Source: Myxococcus sp. RHSTA-1-4 (GTDB lineage Bacteria; Myxococcota; Myxococcia; Myxococcales; Myxococcaceae). From it: a stretch of DNA of 64,000 nt. Positions within the stretch are counted from its first letter, which is position 1; every line of letters begins with the position of its first letter. Location of the stretch: NCBI RefSeq assembly GCF_020037125.1, contig NZ_JAIQDG010000002.1:496001-560000 (forward strand). Reading direction: 5' to 3'. This document shows, one piece after another, positions 10,949 to 20,495 of this stretch. The translations under genes were made by a program, and so were the position numbers. The notes beneath the pieces are model-generated. The model had not been told where the DNA came from. It saw nothing but the letters and a program-made list of their open reading frames with translations, and ran no database searches.

Positions 10949-11686
10949 ATGATTCTCTCGGTGAGCGAGCTGCTGCTGGACGTGACCCTTGCGGCCGCGG
11001 AAGGCGGCAAGATGGGCGTCGCGGACTCCGTCATCAAGTTCTTCAAGGATGGCGGTCCGTTCATGTTCGTGAACCTGTTCTGGCTGGCGTGCTCGCTGGC
11101 GGTGGCGCTGGAGCGCATCGTCACCGTGGTGTTCCGCTACAACCTGCCGGCGCCGCCGTTCATGGAGCAGATCGCCAAGCTGGTGCGCAGCGGCAACCTG
11201 GACCGGGCGGTCAAGGTGTGCGGCATGGCGCCCAACGCGCCGCTGGCGAAGGTCATCCGCGCGGGCCTGGTGAACGCCAACCGCGGCGAGATTGAAGTGG
11301 CCAAGGCGGTGGAAGAGGCCATCGTCGAGCAGAGCCCGCACGTGACGAAGCGCATCCCCTGGCTGTGGTCCCTGGCGAACATCGCCACGCTGGTGGGGCT
11401 CGTCGGCACCATCTTCGGCCTCATCGGCACCTTCCAGGCGCTGGGCAACGTGCCGGCGGAGCAGAAGCAGGTGCTGCTGTCGGACGGTATCTCCAAGGCG
11501 ATGAACAACACCGCCTTCGCGCTCTCCATCGCGGTGCTCTGCATCATCTTCCACCTGTTCCTCACGTCCCACGCGAAGGGGCTGGTGGAGTCCATCGAGC
11601 TCAACGCGCTGAAGCTGGAGAACCTCCTGTCCCGCCGCGGCGGGACGGATCCGGGCACCACGGAGCTGGAGTCCCGCGCGTCGTAA
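10949..11686 (+). CDS. MotA/TolQ/ExbB-family proton channel protein
   Basis: The 245-residue inner-membrane protein has three predicted membrane helices at about 31-50, 128-155 and 180-205, with the TolQ/ExbB signature (PWLWSLANIATLVGLVGTI). With its two downstream ExbD-type partners it should form a proton-driven stator. The three-gene plan of one TolQ and two TolR proteins is that of the Myxococcus gliding motor AglR-AglQ-AglS, and paralogous sets exist in these genomes; I cannot assign this set to a given machine. An in-frame ATG at 10886 with GGGGAG before it would add 21 residues; AAAGGA before 10949 and usual family length favour the shorter form. Confidence 0.85.
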   Translation: MILSVSELLLDVTLAAAEGGKMGVADSVIKFFKDGGPFMFVNLFWLACSLAVALERIVTVVFRYNLPAPPFMEQIAKLVRSGNLDRAVKVCGMAPNAPLAKVIRAGLVNANRGEIEVAKAVEEAIVEQSPHVTKRIPWLWSLANIATLVGLVGTIFGLIGTFQALGNVPAEQKQVLLSDGISKAMNNTAFALSIAVLCIIFHLFLTSHAKGLVESIELNALKLENLLSRRGGTDPGTTELESRAS

Positions 11687-11702
11687 GGCGGGCGGTGCGT
11701 CC

Positions 11703-12233
11703 ATGGCGTTCCACTACTCCCGGCGCAAGCTGAAGGTCCGTGAGGAGGAGGAGACGGGCGAGCTGAACATCGTCCCGTACCTCGACATCCTCATGAACCT
11801 CATCATCTTCATGCTGCTGTCGATCACGGGCCTGGCCACGTTCGGCATCCTGAACGTGAACGCGCCCGCCTATGGCGCTCCGTCCGCGGGCGTGACGCAG
11901 GAGGGCTCGGACGAGCAGAAGCTGACGCTGTCCGTGCTCATCTCCAAGAAGGGGCACTTCGTCAGCAGTGAGAATGCCATCCTCGGGGCGGAGGGCGCCG
12001 CGGCGGACGCTCCCACCGTGCCGGTGCGCGCGGACGGCAGCTACGACTTCGCGGCGCTCAACGCGAAGATGGTGGAAATCAAGGCGGCGTTCCCCAAGGA
12101 GACGAAGGTCATCGTGGGCGCGGATCCGGACATCCCCTACGAGAGCCTCACCCAGACGCTGGACGCCATCCGCGAGACGCAGGGCAAAGAGCGCCGGCTG
12201 CTGTTCCCGGACGTCACGCTGGCGGGGACCTGA
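11703..12233 (+). CDS. ExbD/TolR-family biopolymer transport protein (first)
   Basis: The 176-residue product has one N-terminal membrane helix at about 22-45 carrying the essential proton-conducting Asp (NIVPYLDILMNL), then a periplasmic domain with the usual ExbD beta-alpha fold (KETKVIVGADPDIPYESL). It begins 16 bp after the exbB-like stop and is followed 3 bp later by a second exbD. It would pair with the TolQ-like channel to convert proton flow into motion or periplasmic work. Confidence 0.86.
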   Translation: MAFHYSRRKLKVREEEETGELNIVPYLDILMNLIIFMLLSITGLATFGILNVNAPAYGAPSAGVTQEGSDEQKLTLSVLISKKGHFVSSENAILGAEGAAADAPTVPVRADGSYDFAALNAKMVEIKAAFPKETKVIVGADPDIPYESLTQTLDAIRETQGKERRLLFPDVTLAGT

Positions 12234-12236
12234 GCC

Positions 12237-12818
12237 ATGGCCGAGCCGACGACACCCGTGCTGACCGAGGCCGACGAAGAGACGCTGGCCCGCATGCGCT
12301 ACCGCAAGGCGCTGGCGCGCAAGAAGCGCAAGGAGCGCGAGGCGGCGGGGGAAATCAAGGAGCTGAACATCACCGCGATGATGGACATGATGACCATCCT
12401 CCTGGTGTTCCTGCTCAAGTCCTTCGCGTCGTCCTCCGCGGCAATCACGGCGTCCGAGGACGTGCGGCCGCCCGTGTCCACCACGCGCGCCACCCCGAAG
12501 GACACCGTGGCCGTCACCATCACCCCCAAGAACATCCTGGTGGGTGAGCGCGAGGTGCTGCGCCTGCAGAACGGCCAGCTCCCGGCCGACAAGCTCCAGG
12601 GCCGGCTGGTGCTGCCGCTGGACGCGGCGCTGAAGAAGGAAGTGGAGAAGCTGAAGTACATCGCCGAGCGCAACCCCTCGGCGCCGTTCAGCAGGGAGCT
12701 GTCCGTCATCGCGGACCGGAAGGTTCCCTACGACATGCTCCTCACCGTGCTCTACACGGCGGGGCAGAACGAGCTGGAGAACTACCGGTTCGTCGTGCTC
12801 CAGAAGGATGGCGAGTAG
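12237..12818 (+). CDS. ExbD/TolR-family biopolymer transport protein (second)
   Basis: The 193-residue protein has a long basic cytosolic N terminus (RKALARKKRKEREA), one membrane helix at about 41-60 with the conserved Asp (NITAMMDMMTILLVF), and a periplasmic ExbD domain (KVPYDMLLTVLYTAGQ). It differs clearly from the first ExbD, so the two probably form a heteromeric plug, as AglQ and AglS do. No TonB or TolA gene sits in the operon; the nearest TonB-like gene is 44 kb away in this window. Confidence 0.86.
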   Translation: MAEPTTPVLTEADEETLARMRYRKALARKKRKEREAAGEIKELNITAMMDMMTILLVFLLKSFASSSAAITASEDVRPPVSTTRATPKDTVAVTITPKNILVGEREVLRLQNGQLPADKLQGRLVLPLDAALKKEVEKLKYIAERNPSAPFSRELSVIADRKVPYDMLLTVLYTAGQNELENYRFVVLQKDGE

Positions 12819-12847
12819 GGCGCTCCCCGGGCGGCGGTGGGAGCGCC
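12819..12847. terminator. Perfect 9-bp hairpin between convergent genes
   Basis: GGCGCTCCC (12819-12827) pairs with GGGAGCGCC (12839-12847) around an 11-nt loop, followed by TGTTTC on the plus strand. It sits between the exbD stop and the stop of the convergent DksA-like gene, so it may end transcription in both directions. Confidence 0.5.
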
Positions 12848-12861
12848 TGTTTCGCCGTGGG

Positions 12862-13248
12862 CTAGAGCGAGGGCGTGGCCATGGGCCCGCCGCGCGTCTC
12901 CAGCTCGTGGAGTGTGGCGTCCTCCTCGCAGCGGATGGCGAAGGGCAGCGCCTCCAGCCGCTCAATGGGGATTTCGAAGCCGCAGTCCACGCAGTCTCCG
13001 AAGACGCCCATGTCCATGCGACGCAGGGCGGCGTCGATGAGCATGATTTCGCGGCGCTGCGACTCCATCAGGCTGGACAGGGTGTAGTCCGCCAGCTCCG
13101 ACTGGGCATTCTCCTCGTACTCGGGGTCCCGCTCCTGGTCCTTGAGGGCCGTCAGCTCTCGGTGCGCGCCCGCGTTCGCCGCGAGAATCTCCCGGCGGCG
13201 GCGCTGGAGGATCTCACGAATCCTGTTCAGGTCATTGGCTCGGCTCAT
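12862..13248 (-). CDS. DksA/TraR-family zinc-finger protein with three cysteines
   Basis: The 128-residue protein has a long coiled coil (about 5-80) with acidic residues near the tip, then a zinc-finger region. The family normally has CxxC-17-CxxC. Here C86, C89 and C107 are kept but the fourth position is D110. DksA-family proteins reach through the RNA polymerase secondary channel to change transcription with ppGpp; TraR-like members act alone. Loss of one Cys is also seen in zinc-independent or redox-insensitive relatives, so function may be retained. It converges with the exbD operon. Which DksA subgroup it belongs to is not settled. Confidence 0.82.
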   Translation of the reverse strand: MSRANDLNRIREILQRRRREILAANAGAHRELTALKDQERDPEYEENAQSELADYTLSSLMESQRREIMLIDAALRRMDMGVFGDCVDCGFEIPIERLEALPFAIRCEEDATLHELETRGGPMATPSL

Positions 13249-13539
13249 GGCCTTGGTCTCCGGTGCTCCGGTCCTCTGGGTTCACTTCCGCTCGCCCGGA
13301 TGCAGGCCGCCCCCGAGCGTCGAACGCGAAAAACGTAGGGGTTCAACCCAGGTAGGGAAACCGCGCCTTCCGACGATGCGCGACGGCGGCCCGGGGGGCA
13401 GCCGGGCGGGCGGGAGGCCCGAGGAGCGAGCGTGGGTTGACGCGGCTCGTTTCGCTGCTGGGAAAGGGCGCCTCGGTCCTGCTAACAGTTCGCCGGACGG
13501 GCCGAGCGCGGCCGGCCCCATCAGGCTCAGGAGCTCAGG

Positions 13540-14913
13540 ATGGCGGACGTGAAGCAGCGGGTGACGGTGATTGGCGGCGGCCTGGCGGGAAGCGAGTGTG
13601 CATACCAGCTCGCCCGCCGTGGGGTGCCGGTGGTGCTGCGCGAGATGAAGCCGCACAAGCGCTCGCCGGCCCACAAGTCGGACCAGTTCGCGGAGCTGGT
13701 GTGCAGCAACTCGCTGCGCTCGGACAACCCGGAGAGCGCCATCGGCCTGCTGCACGCGGAGCTGCGCGCGCTGGGCTCGCTGGTGCTGGGCTCCGCGGAC
13801 GCGCACCGCGTGCCCGCGGGTGACGCGCTGGCGGTGGAGCGAGAGCGTTTCTCCGGGGCGATTACCGAGTCCCTCCAGCGCCAGCCCGGCGTGGAGGTGG
13901 TGGCGGGCGAGGTGGAGCGGCTGCCGGACGAGGGCCCGGTGGTGGTGGCCACGGGGCCGCTCACGTCGGACGCGCTGACCCGCGAGCTGGAGCGGTACGT
14001 GGGGGAGCGGCTCTACTTCTACGACTCCATTGCCCCCATCATCTCCGGGGACTCCATCGACCTGTCGGTGGCCTTCCGCCAGAGCCGGTACGGCAAGGGC
14101 GGCGGGGACGACTACCTCAACCTGCCGATGAACCGCGAGGAGTACTACCGCTTCATCGCCGAGGTGAAGGCGGGCCAGAAGGTGGTGCCGCACAGCTTCG
14201 AGGAACCGAAATACTTCGAAGGGTGTCTGCCGATTGAAGTGATGGCGGAGCGCGGCGACGACACGCTGGCCTACGGGCCCATGAAGCCGGTGGGGTTGAA
14301 GGACCCGCGCACGGGGCAGGAGCCCTACGCGGTGGTGCAGTTGCGGATGGAGGACGCGGCGGGGACGTCGTGGAACATGGTGGGCTTCCAGACGCGGCTG
14401 ACGTGGGGTGAACAGAAGCGCATCTTCAGCACGTGCATCCCCGGCCTCCAGCAGGCGGAGTTCCTGCGGATGGGGCAGATCCACCGCAACACGTTCATCG
14501 ACTCGCCCCGGCTGCTGTCGCGGGACTTGTCGCTGAAGACGGAGCCGAGGCTGTTCTTCGCGGGGCAGATTTCCGGTGTGGAGGGCTACGTGGAGAGCGC
14601 GGCGTGCGGGTACCTGGTGGCGCTGGCGCTGCACGCACGGCTGACGGGGAAGGAGTGGGTGCCTCCGCCGGCCACCACGGCGCTGGGCTCGCTGTTGCGG
14701 CACGTGACGGGAGAAGCGCACCCGCCGGACCATCCACACCAGCCGTCGAATGTCATCTTCGGCATCTTCCCGCCGCTGGCGGGGCGGGTGAAGAAGGCGG
14801 ACAAGCGGGCGGCGTATTCGGCGCGGGCGAAGCAGGACCTGGCGGCGTGGCTGCCGCATGCGGGCGTCCCGGGGCCGGGCGCGCCCGAGCACACGGAACA
14901 GAGGAGCGCATGA
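13540..14913 (+). CDS. trmFO: TrmFO, folate- and FAD-dependent tRNA (uracil-54-C5)-methyltransferase
   Basis: The 457-residue protein opens with a Rossmann FAD motif ([16 protein letters not shown]), followed by the TrmFO/GidA signatures [25 protein letters not shown] and [16 protein letters not shown]. TrmFO uses 5,10-methylene-THF and FADH2 to form ribothymidine at position 54 of the tRNA T-loop. Length and N-terminal end agree with the family; GidA/MnmG would be over 600 residues. Its stop overlaps the start of the next gene (ATGA), indicating translational coupling. The 290 bp upstream hold no gene I can support. Confidence 0.93.
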   Translation: MADVKQRVTVIGGGLAGSECAYQLARRGVPVVLREMKPHKRSPAHKSDQFAELVCSNSLRSDNPESAIGLLHAELRALGSLVLGSADAHRVPAGDALAVERERFSGAITESLQRQPGVEVVAGEVERLPDEGPVVVATGPLTSDALTRELERYVGERLYFYDSIAPIISGDSIDLSVAFRQSRYGKGGGDDYLNLPMNREEYYRFIAEVKAGQKVVPHSFEEPKYFEGCLPIEVMAERGDDTLAYGPMKPVGLKDPRTGQEPYAVVQLRMEDAAGTSWNMVGFQTRLTWGEQKRIFSTCIPGLQQAEFLRMGQIHRNTFIDSPRLLSRDLSLKTEPRLFFAGQISGVEGYVESAACGYLVALALHARLTGKEWVPPPATTALGSLLRHVTGEAHPPDHPHQPSNVIFGIFPPLAGRVKKADKRAAYSARAKQDLAAWLPHAGVPGPGAPEHTEQRSA

Positions 14914-16568
14914 TGCGGATGCGGCAGGGGCGACTTCTGGGGGCGGGCCTGGTGGCCGCCCTCGTCATGGCGGGTGCGGGCTGCAAGAAGAGTGACGGCG
15001 GTGGTGGCGGCGCGGCGTCCCCCGGTGCGGGCGGTGGCGCGGCGCAGGGGAGCGCCGCGGCGAGTGCCCCCGCGCCCAGCCGTGGCGCGCCCGGCGCGGG
15101 CCAGGGCCTGCTGCTGGCGGCGGGCCGCGCGGCGGACCTGCGGGTGACGCCGGACGGGCAGTACGCCACGTTCCTGCTGAACGGACAGAAGCCCCGGCTG
15201 GACGGGGTGCCTCCGCAGATGCTGCTGGGCGAGCTGCACGGGGTGCCCGTGGCCGGCGGCGAGCCCCGCAAGCTGGGCGAGGGCGTGACGAACGTGCCGG
15301 GCGGGCTGCTCTACACGCCGGACTCGAAGTACGCGCTCTTCCTCACCGGCTACAACCCGGCCTCGCAGTCCGGCGCGCTGACGGTGGCCTCGCTGGTGGA
15401 CGCGAAGGCGGAGCCCACGGTGCTGGGCACGGCGGTGAGCTACATGCTGCCCAGCCCGGATGGCTCGCGGCTGGCGTTCGTGGACGCGGGCCGGTTGAAG
15501 CTGGGGGCGTTGCCCTCGGGCCCCTTCACCGAGGTGGCGGGCGAGGTGAGCACCGCGCAGTTCACCCCGGACGGGAAGACGCTGCTCATCAAGCGCCGGC
15601 TGTCCGCCGCGGGAGGACTGGCGGCGGTGTCGGTGGAGAAGCCGGAGGAGGCGCCGCGCAAGCTGGCGGACCAGGTGGGGGACTACGCGGTGTCCCCGGA
15701 TGGCAAGCGCGTGGCCTTCCAGGTGCGGAGCGAGTCCGTGCGCGGGCTGTATGACCTGTTCCTGACGGAGCTGCCGGCGCTGAAGCCGCAGCGGCTGGCG
15801 GTGGCGTCCAGCGCGTTCGCCTTCTCTCCGGACGGCAAGTGGCTGGGGCGCACGGAGAACGGCAAGCCGGATGTGCCGGGCGACTTGTACGTGGGGCCGG
15901 CCGCGGGCGGCGCGGGCCGCAAGCTGGGGGAGCGGGTGGAGAAGTTCTCCTTCTCTCCGGACTCGCAGGCGGTGGGCTTCCTGGAGAAGTACGACTCGAC
16001 GGCGGGCGCGGGGCTGATGGCGGTGGCGTCGCTGCCGGATGGGGTGACGAAGCAGGTGGGCGGCCGGGTGCCCAACTTCATCTGGGGCTCGGACGGGCGT
16101 TATGTGGCGTTCCTCTCGCGCTTCCTCAAGCCCGAGTACTCCGTGGACCTGATGCTGTACCCGCTGGGCGCGGAGAAGGCGGAGAAGGTGCACCGGGGCG
16201 TGTTCGGCTACGGCTTCATGCCGGGCAACACGCGAGTGGTGTTCCGCTCCAACTGCATCCGCAATGGGCGCGCGTGTGACTTCAAGGCGCTGGACCTGCC
16301 GCGCACGGGCGAGCCGCAGACGTGGATGCAGGGCATCTTCAGCTACAAGCTGTCCTCGGACGGCCAGCGGGTGCTCGTCACGTATGCGCGCATGGACTCG
16401 GACACGTACGACGTGGCGGTGTACGACGTGAAGACGCAGGCGCGGAAGACGCTCGACCAGGGCGTGCAGGTGCCGGTGTCCTTCGCGGGCAAGGATGACT
16501 CTCGCGCCGTGTACATCATCGGCCAGGGTCCCAAGGCCGGCGTCTACAGCGTGGCCGCGGTGCCGTAG
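14910..16568 (+). CDS. Lipoprotein with WD40/TolB-like beta-propeller repeats
   Basis: The 552-residue product has a lipoprotein signal ([10 protein letters not shown]), a Gly/Ala-rich spacer, and then repeats of the type [38 protein letters not shown] and [10 protein letters not shown]. These are blades of a six- or seven-bladed TolB/PD40-like propeller. The role is unknown; such lipoproteins usually bind protein partners at the outer membrane. The ATG overlaps the trmFO stop by four bases, with AGAGGA upstream. Confidence 0.75.
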   Translation: MMRMRQGRLLGAGLVAALVMAGAGCKKSDGGGGGAASPGAGGGAAQGSAAASAPAPSRGAPGAGQGLLLAAGRAADLRVTPDGQYATFLLNGQKPRLDGVPPQMLLGELHGVPVAGGEPRKLGEGVTNVPGGLLYTPDSKYALFLTGYNPASQSGALTVASLVDAKAEPTVLGTAVSYMLPSPDGSRLAFVDAGRLKLGALPSGPFTEVAGEVSTAQFTPDGKTLLIKRRLSAAGGLAAVSVEKPEEAPRKLADQVGDYAVSPDGKRVAFQVRSESVRGLYDLFLTELPALKPQRLAVASSAFAFSPDGKWLGRTENGKPDVPGDLYVGPAAGGAGRKLGERVEKFSFSPDSQAVGFLEKYDSTAGAGLMAVASLPDGVTKQVGGRVPNFIWGSDGRYVAFLSRFLKPEYSVDLMLYPLGAEKAEKVHRGVFGYGFMPGNTRVVFRSNCIRNGRACDFKALDLPRTGEPQTWMQGIFSYKLSSDGQRVLVTYARMDSDTYDVAVYDVKTQARKTLDQGVQVPVSFAGKDDSRAVYIIGQGPKAGVYSVAAVP

Positions 16569-16625
16569 CTTCCGCGAGGTAGCGCGTGCGGTCGGCGAGG
16601 CGGTGTGCTTACTTGCGCCGCCCGT

Positions 16626-18881
16626 ATGGGCTCTCTCGTCTATCGTCGCTATGGTGGTTCGCTCCAGGTCGACCTTCCCTCCTTCGACGTGCTCGAGGAG
16701 GCCGTCCGCATCCCCGAGACGCAGTGGATCGCCACGGCGTGTCCGCTCGCGGGGCTGAGCTGTGATCCGCGCTTCCTGTCGCTCATGGACATGGACGGCA
16801 ACGGCCGCATCCGGGTGGCGGAGGTGCGCACCGCGGTGGAGTGGGCGGCGAAGCGGCTGAAGGACCGGCGGGGCGCGGACGCGGGCAGCCCCGTGCTGGA
16901 ACTGGATGCGCTCACCGAGGAGGCCCGGCCGCTGCGGGGCGCGGCGGAGACCATCCTCCGGACGCTGAAGGCGCCGGACGGGGCGCGCATCTCGCTGGAG
17001 CAGGTGCGGGCCAGCGACAAGGCGCTGCGCGAGGCGGGGCAGAACGGGGACGGCATCGTCGCGCCCGCGCACCTGCCCGAGCGGCTGCGCCCGCTGGCGC
17101 GGGACATCATGGCCTGCTTCCCGGAGGCGAAGAACCGGGCGGGCGAGGCGGGCATCGACCCGGCGATGCTGAAGGCCTTCCGAGAGGAGCGCGCGGCGCT
17201 GCGCGCGCACCTGGACGCGAGGGGCAAGGCGTTCGTACTGGGCGAGGCGAGCCTGGACACGGCGAAGCGCATCCGCGCGGTGGCGCCGCTGCTGGACACG
17301 TACTTCGTGCAGTGCCGGCTGGTGGCCGCGCAGCCGGAGGCCGCGGCGAGCCTGCGCCTGCGCGCGGAGCGGGTGGAGGGGGCGCTGGGGGACGTGGTGG
17401 CGCTGGGCAAGGCGGCGGGCGACCTGCCCATCGCACCTCCCGAGCCGTCGGGCGTGCTGGAGTGGTCGCGGCTGCACCGGGGCCCCGCGTACGAGCAGCT
17501 GGAGGCGTTCCACAAGGACGTGGCGACTCCGATGACGGGAGACGCGAGGCGGCTGACGGACCCGGCCTGGCGCGAGCTGCTCGCGAAGGCGGACGCGGTG
17601 CTGGCGTGGCAGGTGAAGTTCGACGCGAGCCCGGTGCGGAAGATGGTGGACGCGCTGCCGGCGGTGGCGGACGCGGACCTGGATGCGATTGAAGCGGAGT
17701 GCGCGGCGGACCTGGCCCTGAAGCCGACGCTGGACGCCATCGTGGAGCTGGAGCGGCTGGTGCTCTACCAGCAGTGGCTGCTGGTGTTCGCGAACAACTT
17801 CATCAGCATGCCCAACATCTACCTGCCGAAGCGGCTGGCGCTGGTGGAGCGGGGGACGCTCATCCTGGGCGGGCGCAAGTACACGCTGTCGGTGCTGGCG
17901 GTGGACCGGGCCGCGCACGCGGCGCTCACGGCGCAGGGGACCACGTGCATCCTCTACGTCCAGGTGGCGCCGAAGGACGGGGCGCCGAGCTACGAGGTGG
18001 CGGTGCCCGTCACGCGGGGGCGGAGCACGGACCTGGTCGTGGGCAAGCGCGGCATCTTCTACGACGTGGACGGCAAGGAGCACGACGCCACGGTGACGCA
18101 CGTCATCCGCCAGCCCGTGTCGCTGTGGGAGGCGATGACCATGCCCTTCACGCGCATGGGCACGTTCATCACCAGCAAGGTGGAGGGGCTGGCGACGGCG
18201 GGGGAGAAGACGTTCGATACGACGCTGGAGAAGGGCTACACGCAGGCGCTGGCGGCCCCGCCCACTCCGCCGGCCGCGGCACCCGCGGCGGCGGCTCCGG
18301 CGACGGGAGGCCTCGGAGGGCTGGTGGCGGCGGGCAGCATCGCGGCGGCGGCGCTGGGCTCGTCGTTCGCGTTCATCGTCACGCAGGTGAAGTCGCTGAC
18401 GGTGGTGGACCTCATCTCCGCGGCGACGCTGATTGCCATCGTGGTGATGGCGCCGGCGGGACTGCTGGGGTGGCTGAAGCTGCGGCGGCGCAACCTGGCG
18501 CTGCTGCTGGAGGGCTCGGGCTGGGCGCTGAATGACCGGCTGATGCTGACGCCCGCGCTGTCCTCGCTGGTGACCCGGCGGCCGAGGCTGCCCAAGGGCG
18601 CGCGGGTGGACCGGATGGACATGGTGCGTCCGGCGCTGCTGCGCCAGCAGGAGGAGGACGGCGAGACGGAGGGACTGTCCATCTGGGCTCGGCTGGCCAT
18701 TGCCCTGGCGGTGCTGTTCATCCTGCTCTGGCAGGTGCGTGTGCCCATCCTCACCGCGGTGTGCGAGGCCGGCTGGTTGTCCGAGGAGACCTGCACGGTG
18801 CTGCTGCCGAACGTGGTGTCTCCTTCCACGGCGCCGGCTCCGGGGGCGACGCCCGCGGCTCCCCCGGCGGGCGCGAAGTAG
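16626..18881 (+). CDS. EF-hand-containing membrane protein of unknown function
   Basis: The 751-residue protein carries a canonical EF-hand calcium loop at residues 55-66 (DMDGNGRIRVAE), and a possible degenerate second loop around GQNGDGIVAP. A long mostly helical region with no domain I recognise follows, then an Ala/Pro linker near residue 550, and about three predicted membrane helices between about 570 and 725. The ATG at 16626 has no ribosome site but TTACTT lies 11 bp upstream. It converges with the amidohydrolase gene. I do not know the function; calcium-dependent envelope behaviour is only an inference from the loop. Confidence 0.65.
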   Translation: MGSLVYRRYGGSLQVDLPSFDVLEEAVRIPETQWIATACPLAGLSCDPRFLSLMDMDGNGRIRVAEVRTAVEWAAKRLKDRRGADAGSPVLELDALTEEARPLRGAAETILRTLKAPDGARISLEQVRASDKALREAGQNGDGIVAPAHLPERLRPLARDIMACFPEAKNRAGEAGIDPAMLKAFREERAALRAHLDARGKAFVLGEASLDTAKRIRAVAPLLDTYFVQCRLVAAQPEAAASLRLRAERVEGALGDVVALGKAAGDLPIAPPEPSGVLEWSRLHRGPAYEQLEAFHKDVATPMTGDARRLTDPAWRELLAKADAVLAWQVKFDASPVRKMVDALPAVADADLDAIEAECAADLALKPTLDAIVELERLVLYQQWLLVFANNFISMPNIYLPKRLALVERGTLILGGRKYTLSVLAVDRAAHAALTAQGTTCILYVQVAPKDGAPSYEVAVPVTRGRSTDLVVGKRGIFYDVDGKEHDATVTHVIRQPVSLWEAMTMPFTRMGTFITSKVEGLATAGEKTFDTTLEKGYTQALAAPPTPPAAAPAAAAPATGGLGGLVAAGSIAAAALGSSFAFIVTQVKSLTVVDLISAATLIAIVVMAPAGLLGWLKLRRRNLALLLEGSGWALNDRLMLTPALSSLVTRRPRLPKGARVDRMDMVRPALLRQQEEDGETEGLSIWARLAIALAVLFILLWQVRVPILTAVCEAGWLSEETCTVLLPNVVSPSTAPAPGATPAAPPAGAK

Positions 18882-18900
18882 GCGCCCGCCTCCGCGAACG

Positions 18901-20211
18901 TCAGGGCGCGCCGAGGAAGGCCAGCGACGCGGAGACCATGGCCTCGACCCCTCGGTGAAGGGTTCTCTCCCGGTCGGGGGCGAAGTTCGGCTGGTGCGGG
19001 CTCGGCACGTGGCTGAGCTTGCCCATGAGTTCCGGGCCGGGGGCCGCCTCCCAGGCGTCCCGCGGCGTGGAGGACAGAAGCCAGAACCCCATCGGGATTC
19101 GCGCGCCGTCCCCCCGCTGCCCCAGCGCCCCGAAGTCCTCGCTGCCCGTGACGGGGAACGGCAGCTCCTGCACGTCGTCGGCGAACAGCTCCCGGTGTAC
19201 CTCCTCGAGCCGGGCGACCACAGGCCGGGTGTTGACCAGCACCTCGGCCGCCGCCCGGACCTCGATTTCGGGAGGCCTCGGGGTGTGAGCGGCTTCGCAC
19301 TCGGCCCGGACGATGCGCTCGATGGAGGCGAGGATGTGCCGCATCACCTCATCGCTCATGGCGCGCACGGTGATCTCCAGCACGGCCTCGAGCGGAATGA
19401 TGTTGGCCTTGGTGCCCGCATGGAATGAGCCCACGGTGACGACCGCCGAGTCGTAGGGGCTGAGCTCCCGGGACACGATGCCCTGCAGTCGCACCACCAC
19501 GCAGGCGCCGATGTAGACCGGGTCCACGGCGAGGTGCGGCTGCGAACCATGCCCTCCCTTGCCGAAGATGCGGATGCGCAGGCCGCGGCTCCCCGCCATC
19601 ATCGCGCCGCCGCGATGGACAACCCACCCGCTAGGCCCCGGGCCGACGTGCTGGCCGAGGATGACCTCCGGGACGGGAAAGCGCGACCAGAGCCCATCCG
19701 CGAGCATGGCCTTCGCGCCGCTGATCGTCTCCTCCGCGGGCTGGGCGAGGACGATGACCCGCCCCCGCCACAGCTCGCGGTGCAGCGCCAGTGCCTCGGC
19801 GCTGCCCACCAGACAGGCCGTGTGGACGTCGTGGCCACAGGCATGCATGACGGGAACCTCGACTCCATCCGCTCCGTGGGTGCGCACGTGGCTCGCGTAG
19901 GGGAGGCCGGTCTGCTCCTCGACGGGCAGCGCATCCATGTCACCGCGGAGCGCGACGGTCGGTCCCTCTCCGTTCTCCAGCACGCCGACGACGCCATGCC
20001 CGCCCACCGCGCGCGTCACCTGATAGCCCGCCGCCTCGAGCCGGACCGCCACCTTCTCGCTCGTGCGCTCCTCGTGCCCCGAAAGCTCCGGGTGCTGGTG
20101 CAGGTCCATGTACAGCGCCTCGGTGCGGTCCAGGACGCCATCCAGGCTCGCGAGCAGCCGCCGTGCCCGCTCGGCGACCTCCCGCGTGTCGCTCTTGTCA
20201 GGTGCCTTCAT
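18901..20211 (-). CDS. M20-family amidohydrolase/peptidase
   Basis: The 436-residue protein has the M20D pattern: LHQHPELSGHE, LRGDMDALPVEE, MHACGHDVHTA, QPAEETISGAKAM, GKGGHGSQPHLAVDP (dimerisation domain) and TGSEDFGAL. These supply the two-metal site. Members cleave N-acyl amino acids, hippurate or peptide amides in the cytosol; the substrate here is unknown. The ATG at 20211 follows a strong GAGGAGGAGG site, while the frame extends 31 codons further without one. No signal peptide is visible. Confidence 0.88.
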   Translation of the reverse strand: MKAPDKSDTREVAERARRLLASLDGVLDRTEALYMDLHQHPELSGHEERTSEKVAVRLEAAGYQVTRAVGGHGVVGVLENGEGPTVALRGDMDALPVEEQTGLPYASHVRTHGADGVEVPVMHACGHDVHTACLVGSAEALALHRELWRGRVIVLAQPAEETISGAKAMLADGLWSRFPVPEVILGQHVGPGPSGWVVHRGGAMMAGSRGLRIRIFGKGGHGSQPHLAVDPVYIGACVVVRLQGIVSRELSPYDSAVVTVGSFHAGTKANIIPLEAVLEITVRAMSDEVMRHILASIERIVRAECEAAHTPRPPEIEVRAAAEVLVNTRPVVARLEEVHRELFADDVQELPFPVTGSEDFGALGQRGDGARIPMGFWLLSSTPRDAWEAAPGPELMGKLSHVPSPHQPNFAPDRERTLHRGVEAMVSASLAFLGAP

Positions 20212-20336
20212 GCTGTCCTCCTCCTCGTGCGCGCATGAGGGAATGAGGGCCCGATTCCCCTCGGCGCGCGAACGATGGGGCTGTCCATCAGGCGGATGCA
20301 CCACGCTTGCGACGTGCCGGTTCTCTGTCTGGTTGA

Positions 20337-20384
20337 GGGAGGGACCTGGGCCTGCGTCCCTTGCGCGGCTCGGCCGTCCCTCCC
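20337..20384 (+). promoter_or_regulatory. Inverted repeat in the leader of the BASS-like transporter gene
   Basis: GGGAGGGAC (20337-20345) can pair with GTCCCTCCC (20376-20384), a perfect 9-bp stem, or with the nearer GTCCC (20356-20360). Two mutually exclusive pairings in a leader of more than 100 nt suggest attenuation or ligand control, but I recognise no known riboswitch. Chance pairing in GC-rich DNA is possible. Confidence 0.25.
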
Positions 20385-20495
20385 CCGCGTCGGAGGCGGC
20401 GGGGAGCGAGGGAGGAGGCTGTCACCCGCCACCCGCGTGGTCCGCGGCGCGCGGAAGGCACACCCTCCGGGGAGACCCGGGCCAAGGAGGAGCCC

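Noticed and set aside
13249..13539. A small gene or RNA in the 290 bp between the DksA-like gene and trmFO
   Set aside because: Overlapping frames have no ribosome site or motifs; TTGACG at 13437 lacks a matching -10. I see only a divergent intergenic region.
14586..18101. 1171-codon open frame on the minus strand opposite trmFO, the propeller lipoprotein and the EF-hand gene
   Set aside because: Same kind of antisense shadow, with low-complexity His/Arg/Gln-rich translation.
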